Positions 42,106-54,534 of a stretch of DNA of 64,000 bases are shown in pieces. The stretch's first letter is position 1; the number at the start of each line of letters is the position of its first letter. Both the position numbers and the translations under genes were made by a program. The stretch is from Symsagittifera roscoffensis (Eukaryota; Xenacoelomorpha; Acoela; Convolutidae), in NCBI RefSeq assembly GCF_963678635.1, contig NC_087063.1, positions 31,572,599 to 31,636,598 on the forward strand. The letters are read 5' to 3'. The notes under the pieces were generated by a model, which saw nothing but the letters and a program-made list of their open reading frames with translations, did no database searches and was not told where the DNA came from.

Positions 42106-44637
42106 GATATCCTGATCAGGGTTATCAAAACCCATTTGTTCTCAAATGCGAAAAGCAAGCCCGATCACCAGTGGTCTCGAAATCTATCTATTCCCAAAAG
42201 CGGACATCAAAATTTTTGTGACTCTTACAATTTCGCATGTCTATAGTGGAGTTTGCCTTGCTTTTAACAAAAAAATGAAAAATTCAAAAGTCAGACCGCA
42301 AAAGTGAAGTTCAGCCTGAGAAATTTTAAAACGTTTCCTTAAAAAAGTTAGACCTATATAAGAATTTTGACTACGTTCATCGACTCTTTTGTATGATATA
42401 ATAGTTTTAGGATGGACTGCATAATCTTTTTATTTATATTCACGAATCATCATCCATAAATTTCCATGAGATTTTATTTAAAAAAATTGACGCTGTTTAT
42501 GAGAAAACGTTGATGACAAACCAATTTTAATCAATGATGGAAATCCTTGTGTGTTCAAACTTTAAATAAAATGTAGTTTTTCAAAAGATTATTGACTTTG
42601 AAAATAGTTTAAAAAAAACAATTTTTTTGATTGGAACAAAGAAAATTATTTTTGCTTTCCAAAGTTGAGATAACAAACTTTGAAGCATTCCTAAAACTTG
42701 ATTATTTATAAATCTGATTTAGGTGTCTAAGACTTGATAACAGATTTCACAAAATCGAATCATTTGAAAAAATAAATTCGTGTCATTGGTTTGAAAAATC
42801 GCTCGAACATTCAATTTTGAAGTCTTTGTGGGTTGTCAATTTCAAGAGCTAAATTTTTCTCATTCATCAGCTACGAGCCACAGGTAAATCCCAAATTTTT
42901 TCTTCAACTGGTTTAGCGTCGGAAGCTCTTGAAACAGTGTAGAAATCTTAACAACAAAAATAAATCCTAAATTCCTGAAGCAGAAGCGATGTATATTGTA
43001 ACCCTAGAAATGAAAACGCGGGACGTTTTGTGGAGGAATTTTCTCAAAAACATGGAAAAGTGATACATTTTGCTCCAAATTATTTCATTTTTAAAGAAAA
43101 AAATGCCCGAAGCGCACACTCAATTAGTTTTTGGCATAGCAAATCATTGGACAATGCCAAATATCAAGGGTGGAATTTTGAGTTTTCTGAAAGTAGTATG
43201 ACCAATTAGCTTGCTTCAACTTATTTAAGAATAACTGTATAGAGCGGGATAATTTGCCGCGCATAAAAGTATCCTGCTATGCAGTACTATCATATATAAA
43301 ATAATCACAGCGCGCATAAAGGAGTCCAGAACCTGGCCAAATTGGCAATTTTCAAATCCCCACATTTCTACAAAAAATATTTGAAGGTAAATATCTTTAG
43401 CTATATGAACTCAGGGAGTCCATAAATTGAAAGGAATATGTTTTTTTTGGCAAAATCTACAAATTTTGATTGCGGAATTTCGACTGAAGAAAAAAAAAGA
43501 TCGTCCCAGGCATAAATATTCCGCATTTCTTCGAAACTCTTAACAAATGCTGTCAACAAATTTGAATCAATTTTTGCCGTAGCTCTCAACGCTTCGTCCC
43601 TCAAACAACAATTTCGAACAGAGTTAATTCGTTTTCAACTTTTGCTCAGAAGTTTCATATAAAATTCTGAAGAAATCAAAACCATTCACGGATAAAAGCA
43701 CTTAACTTTAAAAAAGTGCCTTCTAACATTTCGTGTTGCGGTCCTTGAGATGTTTTTGAATGAATACATTCTTGTCGCTGGGCTGAGCTATCGGAGAATC
43801 AAGCCAAAAGTTTTGGCTACCAAGTTATTCTACATTTTTTATACTACAAGTACTCAAAAAAGGCGGAGATAAGGAGGCCCCTGTACATACCCTTGAAAAG
43901 TCTCCCGGACTGATGTTCGTGTATCTCGGTTCATCTTCATAAACTAACTTCATCTACACTCCTCCAGTTTAAAGTCCTGTAAGAAATTAGCATATAATTT
44001 CAGCAGTGCAGGCATTAATTGAGAAGCTGAAACATGACATAGTATGATGATTTCCTGACTTATAAATCAAAAAGAGCTGAGACAATTTTCTTCTGATCAA
44101 ACGTATTGCCACAATCGACCACATTGGAAGTCTTACTATTGCTTGGATAGAAAAAAGTACAAACAAAAGAGGGTTCACAAATCAAATCGAATCGGCAAGA
44201 CTGGATATCGACCGAAAAATTTGTTCTGATACTTAATGCAAATTATCGAACTTCATATATGTCGGTCATGTTGAATTTCTCAATCTCGGCTGTAGCCCCA
44301 AATAATGGCAAAAAAACAGCACCGTTGTTTTTGAGTTATAAATGCCATTATGACTGTGAGTTGGAGGTGTTCTCCTTCGGCTAGCTACTGCTTTTCACTT
44401 TCATTTTCATTCCAAAAAAAATTTAAAAAATCTAGTGATAAGAACTATTAAACTGCTTTCATCTTGAGACACGTTTTTTTAAAAAATTTTTCTCAAATTT
44501 TCTTGAATAAACAAAGAGTTTTAACATTGAAATTTCATTTTGCTGGTCTGTTTAGTGTTCGCGAAACATTCTCTCGATTGTCTTTTCTCTAAGTATGACA
44601 GTATCCAAATCCAAGAAGAACGCCAATTTTAGTTATA

Positions 44638-45132
44638 GTTTCGACTTTCGATACGAAAGTAACGGAATATTTGTGCTCGGGTGGGTTTTTTTTTCTTCAG
44701 ACAAATTTCGACTTTTTAACTAGCCATTTTCGACGGAATTTTTTTATGTCATTCAAAAGGTATTGTTGTCTTGAGCTTAAATTTGAAACAATTTTTCACC
44801 TGTGGAGATTTTTCTTAAAGTTATGGAGGTTTAAATATTCCCATTTTGGCCAGTTTGGGACAATTAACGCGCGATAGATTTCGCGCTATTAACGCAAAAG
44901 CGGAGATTGATTCCGTCTTAGAAATAGTTCCAAACTGGTTGAAAGAAGCTTATTTGCGATTATTGATTTGTTAAAAGGAGCGAAGTCTATTCTTTTGTAG
45001 TTTATATGGCGTGTGGGGGGATGATTTTCGTTTTATTTTACTCTATTTTTTTGTTGTTTATGATATTACTGCTCCATAAATCTTAAAGGTAGCCGGAACA
45101 TTCAAGGCTTCGCCCTGATACGAGCAGTCTTG
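44638..45132 (+). mobile_element. HINE-like element, copy H (array copy 2)
   Basis: Same insertion and flanks as F and G, with a few substitutions. Confidence 0.88.
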
Positions 45133-47284
45133 TTTTTATTTGTTGATGAAATGAGGAATTTCGTTGATAGTGTGAAAATACAGAAATTATTAGCTTCATT
45201 TTACCATGATACAAAGATCTAAATCCTGATAAGTGTTGTAGTATTTAAAATACTACACAGACAAAAGATCATTGTTTTAATTGTTTATTTAACGACCCAA
45301 TTCTAAATTGCCTTATTTAACTAAATCAGATATTGACTGATTTACTCTTATTAGGTAGGACTATAAAATCTTGTTTTGAAAATCCACTCCTTTTTAAATA
45401 CTTGTCCAATTTTTCTCATTTTTTCATGCTCACTATTTTAGAAGGGCGGCGATTGTTAACACGTCCCTTTTAGCTTTAACTTGAAACAAAATGGATAAAG
45501 ATTTAGCAGTCTTGCCGGCTGCACTGAAGTTCTCCTTGCTTTGATTAAGCAGAGATGCACCTGCAATATGCTGCATCAGAGAGAGTAATATGAATTTTTA
45601 ATCAGAAAAACTGACGGCTGCGGTTTTAATCAAAGAGGACTAATAAGTTAAAGATATATGATTTTAAAAAAATCAAATAAAAACTAGTTGAAAATTCCCT
45701 TATAAGAAAGGGAGAACAAAGGAGCAGGTGAAACCTGAATAATTAAAGATTGAATCAGCCGCCGGTTTATGCTTACGAGCAAAAGGACTGGCATGAAATC
45801 TTCAGTGTTTCATTTTGCTCAGTAAGCAGCAAGTTGGATCTCTTTAGTCAAACCTTTTCAAAATAAATAATTTTTCTTTTCTGCCTTTACAATAAAATTA
45901 AACTAGCCTTTTTTCAAAAATAAAATAGAGAATAAATTCTCATTTAAAGTTCGATAAAATTATAAATTGAGATACTCGAGAGACCCACACCTGAGGAAGT
46001 CTGGACTACAAGTACCCAAAGGACTACGGCAAAGACGATACTGACGACCAAACCAGAAGTGCCGAAGTGGACACAACCAAGGGCGACCCATTCATACTAA
46101 TCAGCCATCTTCCTTAGTAAGAAGATAAAATATTGATGAACAAAATAAGATTAGCTCAACCTCCCCTCATCGGTAGTTTTCTCTAAGCTGTTCGATTCGC
46201 TTATATAATCAAATAACCCAGTGCTTTGTATGTAACCAACTAATTAATTCATACCTTTTCTAACTATTGTTTCTACTCTTACTTTTGTCAAGACAACTTG
46301 ACGATCTAAGGTGAGACTTATAACCTAGGATAAAATTACTAAGCATTCAACCAGCAATGACCGCTTAGTAAAACTGGTGCGACCGCAGCAGAGAACTACT
46401 CCTTAAGAAAATCCTTTTCCAATAAACTCGAAACAGCTATTAAAATTCAAAAAAGTATATTAATATTAGGATCTGTGAGTATTTGTCAGATTAGTTTCCA
46501 ACCTGAAAAAGCCAGAGACAATGGGTATCTTTCGATAGAAACACAATTTCATTGTCTTCTACTTGACAGATATTCCTAGTAGGGTTCTTGCGATAAGTAT
46601 CCCCTGCGCTAGCAGTCGCCCACGATATTTCTCCATCTCGAGGTCTATTATACAGCTTTCTAACTGACATTAGCTCATGAACTTAACTATGATCTATTAT
46701 TATAATAATATATAAAAACTTCTGAAAGAACGTTCTCTGCCTAAGTCCGCTAGTAAGATATACCAGTTTTTTCCAGTTATCCACTAAATTTATGCCGAAA
46801 CTTCAGTTTAAAATTATCATCACTAAAATTAACGAAACTCTGTATTAAACTAAAGTACTCAATAACTTATTAAATATCTTCATTTATTTTTTCGAGGGAG
46901 TTAAGTGGTCATATGTGCAATCTAAGAGTACCCTAAATAGTATGAGAAATTGAATTCTTCACCACATTATCTCAAACCATCCACGCTTGTTGCTATTTTT
47001 TCTAATCCTTCATCATTTCTCGAGGCTTATCCTCATTTTTTCTTAAACTAATATTAATTCTATCCACCTTAACATAACTTAAACCTAAATCATCTATCAG
47101 CAAAGCTACCAATTACTGAAACTAAGGAAGAAAATAACAAAAACCACGAAGAAAGGAACGGAATTGGGTGTTTTTTAATAAATAATTGGTTTTTTATGAC
47201 CCAATTTAAATATACACCTAATAAACAATAAGAATACGCAATAAAACCAATCTTAAACGTTAACCACATAACACCAAACACCAA

Positions 47285-48540
47285 GTTTTAGTTTCAGCAC
47301 AAAAATATCAGGTTTCACAACAAAAACTAAGTCTAAAACACTGACATATCCACTTTATATTGATAAACTAGTTTTCATATGATAGCCTAAGCACTAAGAA
47401 ATTGATTTTTACCAGCCAAAATTTTTGGTTTCAGTCTAGATTTCAGTTATAGGTACAAACGTTTCAGTTAAAATAAGTATAGTTTCCGGTCAAAATTTTA
47501 AGTTTCTGTAAACGGATTCGGGTAAAACAGCAAAAGTTGAACTAGTCAAACCCAAATTTGGATATCATAAGTCAAAAACCTGGTCTTAAATGGTACTTTT
47601 TTGTTAGTTTCAGGTTTAAGAACACAAAAATTGAGTTTTCGGTCTCAAAATTGAGCTCCGAACGCCGAGTTTTGACTTTCTAGAGAAAACTAAAGGTGTT
47701 AAAACCCATCAAACCAATTTTAAAATTTGGTTCCTAAGGCTGAAACATACGTTTCAGAATTGTTGTTTTTGGTTTCAGAACCAAAAATCTTGCTTCCCAA
47801 GTGAAATTTTTGTGAAATATTGAAAGACAATAGGAATCCTTAATGCACTAACCAATTTTTAAACTCAAAAAACTTCTAGAAGGTGTTAGTTTGAGCCCTC
47901 AAACTTATAGTTTCAGAAAACTAAAATCGTCGTTTTAGGTGAAATTTCTCATCTTTTTGGCAATTTTATTGCTGGAATAGAAATATATTAGAGAGACCAA
48001 CCTAAATTTCCAATCTCAAAACTCTAAAACCAAGTGGTCAAACCATAGTTTCAGTTCTAGAAATCATATTTTCAGCCCCAAAAACTTAGGTTTCCGCAAA
48101 CAAATTTTTGATTTTTGAAGTTACAAACTTGTTCCAAGTTCTAATTTACACTAGACCAGCTATCAAAAACCAACTTTTTTTTTCATGCATCGAGTTTGAG
48201 AGAGCTTAAGAGTTTTAGGTTTGAGATTTCAAAAACTAAGTTTAAGATATCAAAAGATTCGGTTTTCTCAATTTGTTTTGCAAGATAAAGCATAAACCAG
48301 GTATACTAAAGCTTCTAGACAATTTTAAGACTAAAAAAACTCAACTTCAGCCACCATAGTTTCAGGTTTCAGATCAGCGTTTCAGTCAAAATTTTTTGTT
48401 AAAACTTTAACAAAAAAACTAAGTTTTGAGCTAATAATAACCCAAAAAGGCATATAGTTATATTGTTAACCATACCAAAAGCATCAAAAAACTTCACTTG
48501 AAGAAAGTTTTAGGTTTTAGTTAACGTTTCAGCGAATAAA
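47285..48540. repeat. GTTTCAG motif field, copy 2
   Basis: Duplicate of 35850-37095 at offset 11436. Confidence 0.55.
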
Positions 48541-48729
48541 AACTTGAAAAATTTGGAAAAAACTTTTAGAAATGTTTTTTTTCCAAAGTAATTTTTTTAT
48601 TTTCTTATTTCATTATTAATAACTTTTGTTAATATTCAATAATTCCTAGGAAGTTTTCATTACTCTAAAACATACTAATCCAATAGTACAACTTAGCTTA
48701 AGAAAAAGAAATCAGCATCGTAAAAATTA

Positions 48730-49004
48730 ATGTCAACACATTTTAAAATTGACGTCAGTACAATAAATTTAAAACTCAAATTAGGAAATAAAGTCTCTAA
48801 CATCATATGGTATATCACTAACACTGTAAGAGATCATATTAGTATACTAGCAAAACACCCTAACAACGATAAACACGAATTATACAATTTTTTCGACAAT
48901 ATACTCCAGAAATTGACACAATTCTTCAGCAAATAAAAATACCAAATAATATAACTTGTATACCGCAAGAACGATTAATTGCTTCACTCCCGATTGCTTT
49001 TTGA
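48730..49004 (+). CDS. Small ORF a with -1 continuation (copy 2)
   Basis: Same as copy 1, with NNDKHELYNFF instead of NDDKHELYDFF. The T TTT TTC heptamer is retained at 48888-48894 and the -1 frame again continues with TPEIDTILQQ to TGA near 49002. The zero-frame stop is at 48936. Confidence 0.5.
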
Positions 49005-49183
49005 TATCATCATCTACCCACCCACAAAAACTACTGGCATTTTAATCATTGTTTATTAAAAAAACAAATTTTTCCTCAACAAAAATTAAATCAAAACAAG
49101 TCATAAGAAAATTTTAAATTTTCCTTATATTGTTTGTCATCACCTAGATAAATATTTATAACTCAATAATGATGTAGAATGCT

Positions 49184-49469
49184 ATGACAAACTTTTACAA
49201 AGTAAATACAACAGCATTTAATTTAAAACTAAAATTGAAAAATAAATCCACAAAAAATTAATTGGTATATCACCAATATCCAAAAAAATCAAATCACAAT
49301 TTTGTCCACACATCCACACAAAAATATTCACGAACTAACTATTCTCTCACGCAGCAATAACCCAGAGATAAATTCTATCTTAAAAAAGCTTAAACAGCCC
49401 CATAGCATTATTGATCTATCTAATAAAAATTTGTTTTCATTGAATCCAGCAAATCTCACAGTAATTTAA
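49184..49469 (+). pseudogene. Small ORF b (copy 2), frameshifted
   Basis: ATG at 49184 and the same first ~24 codons as copies 0 and 1, then an A-run indel shifts the frame into a stop. The downstream sequence is still recognisable (SILKKLKQ region). Confidence 0.6.
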
Positions 49470-49562
49470 ATACAATTATTTCAGTCCTTACAATTGATCA
49501 GTATACAACACATCCAAACCCTTTATATATTGTTAACAAAACTTTGAGTGAATTAAACAAAG

Positions 49563-49990
49563 ATGGCAAACGTAGTAGCAACCCAAATTTAGCTCTGGAA
49601 AAGTGTACCGGCTTAGATCCAAATGAAGATGCTAGAGATTTTCTTGATATAGTAGAGAAAAAGATAGCATTTTCCCTAGGCACTAGACCAGGAGACGCAG
49701 GTGACGAACAGGACGCATATGATAACAGACAAAGAGCCTTATTCAGTTCAATATTAAGAGGTCCAGCCGCTCAATGGTATCGGGGATTAGCAGCAAATTT
49801 ACCTTGGAACGAGATAAGAGATCAATTCATAGATAGATTCACTGATGATAAGGATAAGTATAGGAGACGAATAGAAGCAGAAAACATAAAAAGACAACTT
49901 GATGAATTCATTAAAAGCTACATACATGAATTAAGCACCGCAGTAGACCGTGGATGGCCTAATCTAATTTTTAATGATGATACGGAATGA
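49563..49990 (+). pseudogene. Gypsy Gag capsid (copy 2)
   Basis: Shares the one-base loss after MANVVA with copy 1 but lacks copy 1's second indel, so the capsid reads through KRQLDEFIKSYIHELSTA to the stop at 49990. CTGLD replaces FTGLD of copy 0 in both copies. Confidence 0.8.
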
Positions 49991-50411
49991 TACAGTTTTT
50001 AAATGGACACAAGATCATGAAAAACTATTTAACGAAATAAAAGAAAGAATTAGCGCAGATACAATTCTAGCAATACCAGACACAAGATATCCTTTCCATG
50101 TACATGTAGACTCATCATCAATAGGAATTGGTTCAATATTGGTACAAGAATTCCCAGAAGGAAAACGTATTATATCCTTTAACTCAATAATATATATCAA
50201 AGAGGAATAAAAAATGTCAACAACAGCTAGAGAGCTTTGCGGTGTCGTATCAGCTCTACAAACATACGAACACTATTTATTAGGTTCACCACATCCAATT
50301 TATCTTTATACTGATCACAAAGCTTTGATTTATCTTTGGGGAAGAAGAGGTAAACTCTCCCATAGATATTTTAGATACCAATTGGTTATATATTTCAATT
50401 CCAAAAAATGA
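49974..50411 (+). pseudogene. Gypsy RT C-terminus / RNase H (copy 2)
   Basis: Same as copy 1, including the in-frame TAA after EE (50208-50210) and the second RNase H piece from 50214 with ELCG and TDHKAL. Confidence 0.82.
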
Positions 50412-51391
50412 AAATTATTTGGACCGAAGGAAAAAATCGAGCATTCCCAGATATTTTAAGCAGAAATGTAACAACTAAAGATTTAGACAAACACCAATTG
50501 AAACAGAAGAAAATTCCCAAAGACATTTTATTCTACGACAAAAATGGCTACGAGGAAAAATACTTCATAGTACATGATACCGAGAAAGGACCCAGCGACG
50601 AATTTTTTCCTGTCATTAAACAAAATAAGAACGGTGTAACTAGATTCACAATAAACAACAACAAATTAATCAAAATACCCAAGGGAACAAAAAATGAACA
50701 AATTTGCTCACTAACTGATATAAGTTCTTGCTTTATACAAGGTTCAGCTATCAACCAAATTAGAATGATTCAAAACAAAATACCAAATAATAATGCAAGT
50801 GACGAAGAATCAGATCATAACTATTCCGAATTGTCCTTCGAATTAACCACTAACCCAACCCAATTTGGGGATTATATGTCAAATTACGATATTGAAGACC
50901 AGTCCGACCTCCTACACTTTGAAACAATTAATGAACAAGATGGAATAATTCAAGAATTTTTACTAAACGATGAAATTGCATTATGTGAACAATTAACCAA
51001 TAAACTAGATAACAAAAAAATTGCAACCAAACTGCCTAACGAAACACTTACAAACAAGGATAACCTTACTCAGATATTCACTAGTTTCAACAACCTAGGA
51101 AAAAATATGGATTTAAACACAGAACTTATTGCCAAAGAACAAGACACCGATGCAGTCATAAGAATCGTAAAAGAATTAGTAAGAAACAAAAACAAAGACT
51201 CAAAAAGTATACATTACAGACAATCAAAAGCTTTATCTTCATATCTAAACAAATTTGAAACATTATTATTAATAGGAAATATTCTTTGCATCGAACAAAC
51301 ATCAGATAATCCCGAAGTGAAAGAAATTAAAATTTGTGTACCGATGTCACTTTTTATAAAACATTTGAATTGGCCCATACAGATCAATTAG
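50408..51391 (+). CDS. RNase H end, long linker, pre-integrase region (copy 2)
   Basis: 327 codons, identical to copy 1 except for a substitution in the linker (FELTTNP for FELNTNP). The near-identity dates the duplication as recent relative to the decay of the element. Confidence 0.7.
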   Translation: MKIIWTEGKNRAFPDILSRNVTTKDLDKHQLKQKKIPKDILFYDKNGYEEKYFIVHDTEKGPSDEFFPVIKQNKNGVTRFTINNNKLIKIPKGTKNEQICSLTDISSCFIQGSAINQIRMIQNKIPNNNASDEESDHNYSELSFELTTNPTQFGDYMSNYDIEDQSDLLHFETINEQDGIIQEFLLNDEIALCEQLTNKLDNKKIATKLPNETLTNKDNLTQIFTSFNNLGKNMDLNTELIAKEQDTDAVIRIVKELVRNKNKDSKSIHYRQSKALSSYLNKFETLLLIGNILCIEQTSDNPEVKEIKICVPMSLFIKHLNWPIQIN

Positions 51392-51951
51392 CAGGTCATG
51401 TAGGGAAAGACAAAACCATTGCGAATATAAAATGATTTTTCTTTTGGCCAGGCATGTATAAATGGATAACCCAGTTAATAGCAGGATGTCTTGACTGTCA
51501 AAAAAATAAACACAAACGTCACGATCTTAACCAAGCACCGTTAGAACAATGGACGGATACAGTACCTTTCCCGTTTCATACTGTACACATAGATCATAAG
51601 GGACCAATTAATCCTACATCAAATGGAAAGAAACACTGTTTAGTTGTAGTAGATTCATTTTCTCGATTCCTCCAAGTATATCCAGTAGCTAACACTACCG
51701 CATTTGAAACAATAAAAACTTTAGAAAAATTTATTCTCACATTTGGTATTCCACAAAAACTAGTTTATGATAAAAGAACAGCTTACATGAACGATGATTT
51801 TACTAGTTGGCTTCATGAACTAGGAATAACACATGCTCCCAGAACCGCATATTCACCATGGACAAATGGTAAAGTGGAAATACAAAACAAACATCTAGGA
51901 ACACATTTTAGAATTTTCTTTGATCAAGCAAAGGAAATTGGAGTGATCTAG
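51364..51951 (+). pseudogene. Integrase zinc finger and DDE core (copy 2)
   Basis: As copy 1, but YDKRTAY replaces YDKGTAY next to the second catalytic Asp, and LEKFI replaces LETFI. The core is open from 51454 to the stop at 51951. Confidence 0.84.
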
Positions 51952-52344
51952 CTCTTAGAGTGAAAATTAGAGTGATCTATAATTAGGCACAAAAAAGCGA
52001 ATGTAAGCCAGCTCACTCGCTCCAATTTAGACAAAAAATCAAAATTTTCAAACCGGTTTTTCTCGTTACTGGGAAAACTTTTTTGGAAATGCTTAAAGGT
52101 GTTTGAATCACGACTGAAAGGGCTTCAATATGGTATATCATTCAGCCTAGTCCGATGATTATTTGTGGAAGCTGATTTTGGGTGGAAAGCAAGAGGAAAA
52201 AAACTGTAATCGTATGTCGTCTCTTGTTCGAGGTCTTCTTCCAATACTGGGTAGTTCTCGTATTGTTCGGAATATTGGATCTGATTTATTGAGTCGTAGA
52301 GACATATCTACTAAATTTTTGTCATATAACATTTTCAAAATCTA

Positions 52345-52790
52345 ATTTTTGTCTAAGTCTAGGTTAGTTAAGGTCTGTTTGAGACTTTTGGTCGCACCAG
52401 ATGAGTTAAGTATTGTCTACTATACTCATAGAGTAATGTATAATCATAGAGTAATTTCAGATAAGGTACACCGTCTGCTCGTCACGCTATCTTATTTTCG
52501 CCCGGATAGATTCGTGTAACTTCTTAGTCTAATACCCATTTTAATCTTACTCTTATATCTCCTAGTCTCAATAGATCTAGTGTACACCGGTTTAAGCGAG
52601 TTAGTTCCAGAATGAGAACAACTGTATTCTAAGTTAAATTCAAATTGTTCTGGTGTTGAAACTACAAGTAGTTTCAACACTTACAAATAAATAGGTTGTT
52701 AGTTTGATGGAGTGTGATTGGTTAGTATTTAATATTTTATAGAGATAAAATATATAATACCAATGATAAAGACCAGTTTAGATCTGGTTC
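52345..52790 (+). repeat. 3' LTR (copy 2)
   Basis: Carries CGCCCGGATAG and, further upstream in the 3' region (about 52009), GCTCACTCGCTCC. Both resemble the LTR relatives at 60160-60175 and 62790-62810 more than copies 0 and 1 do. Hairpin at 52653-52680. Confidence 0.6.
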
Positions 52791-53459
52791 CAAAATGCGT
52801 AAACACTGCTTTCCTTCCCCTCCAAATGTTACAAAAAAGGAGAAATGCAAAAAAAATCTGTTGAAAACCCCCACCCAAACTACACGGTTAAAGGGGATTT
52901 TTGAACGGACTTTTTTTGCAATTTTTCTAGCGCAAGTATCTAGAGACCACGAATAATTGCAAAAAAAACTACTTTTGTTCTAAAAAGAAAATGAATTATA
53001 ATAGATTATAATAGATCTTTAGTTTCCAACAAAAATCGACTATTATGGATTATCTGGACAAAAACAATTGATTTCAGTGCAAAAAAGATCGGATTATAAC
53101 GAAATACAATAGACTATTTTTAATTTTAATTTTTTTTTCAAAATTGTCGAGTACAATGACCATATAATCGATTTTGTGGTCCAAATTATGAATCTGTAAT
53201 GGATTATAATGGATTATCTTTCTCTGAGAAATTAATTATTAAAGAGTAAAGTCCATGCGGTGCAGATCCTGTAATCACGATTGTTTTTATTCAGTCATCC
53301 ATTTTGTACCATTTAAGCAACCGGTTATACAGATATTTTTTCTTCATTTAAGAAATCAGACGGTTTTGAGCTCAATTAGAAAATACAATTTCATTCCGAG
53401 AACGTTTAAATTTTACGCCAATTGCATCTAATTGGAAGAGTGAGTGTGATTATCAGGGG

Positions 53460-53550
53460 CAGGGGCGGATCTAGGATTTTCTCGAGGGGGGACGGATTTT
53501 CAAAAACGTTTCAAAAATTTTGTCGACCTTTTATTAGGTCGACCAAATTG
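53460..53550 (+). mobile_element. Left-end fragment of the CAGGGGCGGA MITE
   Basis: Duplicate of the fragment at 42016. Confidence 0.75.
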
Positions 53551-53555
53551 ATATC

Positions 53556-53965
53556 CTGATCAGGGTTATCCAAGCCCATTTGTTCTCAAATGCGAAAAGC
53601 GAGCCCGATCACCAGTGGTCTCGAAATCTATCTATTCCCAAAAGCGGACATCAAAATCGGTCATCAGCAGTCTCAAGGCTCATTTATTGTCAAATATGGA
53701 TATCTAACCTGATCGTCAGCCGTCTCATTGAAGGTCTCAATCTCCGTGTCATTGCTTTCTCTTCTCAATTACGGACAGAAAACCCGATCATCAGCCGTCC
53801 GTCTCAAACTCCCTGTATCAGAGACATTACTCATTTTTTCTACAATGCGGGCAGACATCGTCCCATGGTTTCTCGAATAAGAACTGAAAGCCTGATTAGC
53901 AGCAGTCCCAGCCCCCCACTTATTTCCGTTTGCAAACAGCGAGTGTGATAGCCAGCAGTGTCTGA
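53556..53965. repeat. Degenerate repeat built on CCCGATCATCAGCCGTCTC
   Basis: At least six related words (CCCGATCACCAGTGGTCTC, CGGTCATCAGCAGTCTC, CTGATCGTCAGCCGTCTC, CCCGATCATCAGCCGTC, CCTGATTAGCAGCAGTCCC, GTGATAGCCAGCAGTGTC) at intervals of about 50-110 bases. The spacers show weaker similarity (TCTCAAATG, CTCATTTATTGTCAAATA). The first copies are shared with array copy 1; the rest lie beyond the array. Confidence 0.6.
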
Positions 53966-54534
53966 AACACCATGCATGCTCAAAAATGTTTACACTCATT
54001 TACACTCACTTCAGTTTTAAATTGAAACCACTTTTAGCCTAGGTTGAGTAAGAAATTATTTAATTCTATTTACTCCAGAAAAACATAAGTGGTCACTTAT
54101 GATAGTCCACCACTTATTTTTTTATTTTTCCTTTCAAATTTTTCCTTTCAAATGATCAAATGGATTCCGCATTGCAAACCAAATGTTTTAATTTTAAAAG
54201 AAAACTCCAAGAACTGAAACTATTTTTTTTGAAAAAAAAAACACTCAATTGCGCGTAGAAAAGCTTGAATCGAAAATAAGCTGAATCATCATGAAACAAA
54301 ATAGGTAGAAATTAAGAACTTCAAACTTTGAACAAATCGAAAGGACCTTTATTTGGCTTAGTATTTTTCAATTACGCCAATTTTGACTTTATAAATAACC
54401 GATTGAAATTGAAAAATTGAGCTCCGAAAAAATTGTTATCATATTCAATTTTTGTTTGTTAACAACAACTCTCGCCATTACTACTCTCGTCTAACAACGA
54501 TTCTAGGCCTACCGTTGAATATCCACTTCAGCAA
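53966..54534. other. AT-rich, nothing recognised
   Basis: No ORF or repeat supported. Confidence 0.5.

Larger units (their letters stand above)
31051..42210. repeat. Segmental array, copy 1
   Basis: Begins CCCAAATTTTTTCTTCAACT, equivalent to 42890 in copy 2, so its first ~680 bases are missing. It is matched to copy 2 with an offset of 11435-11437 for most of its length (33202/44638, 37294/48730, 40018/51454). It contains a private ~405-bp tandem duplication (31461-31866). Confidence 0.9.
42211..53656. repeat. Segmental array, copy 2
   Basis: A complete unit of about 11.45 kb. It starts TTTTGTGACTCTTACAATTT (42211) where copy 1 has just passed GCGGACATCAAAAT. It ends at 53656 after the same phrase, beyond which the sequence differs (CGGTCATCAGCAG). 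Nearly identical to copy 1 throughout. Confidence 0.9.
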
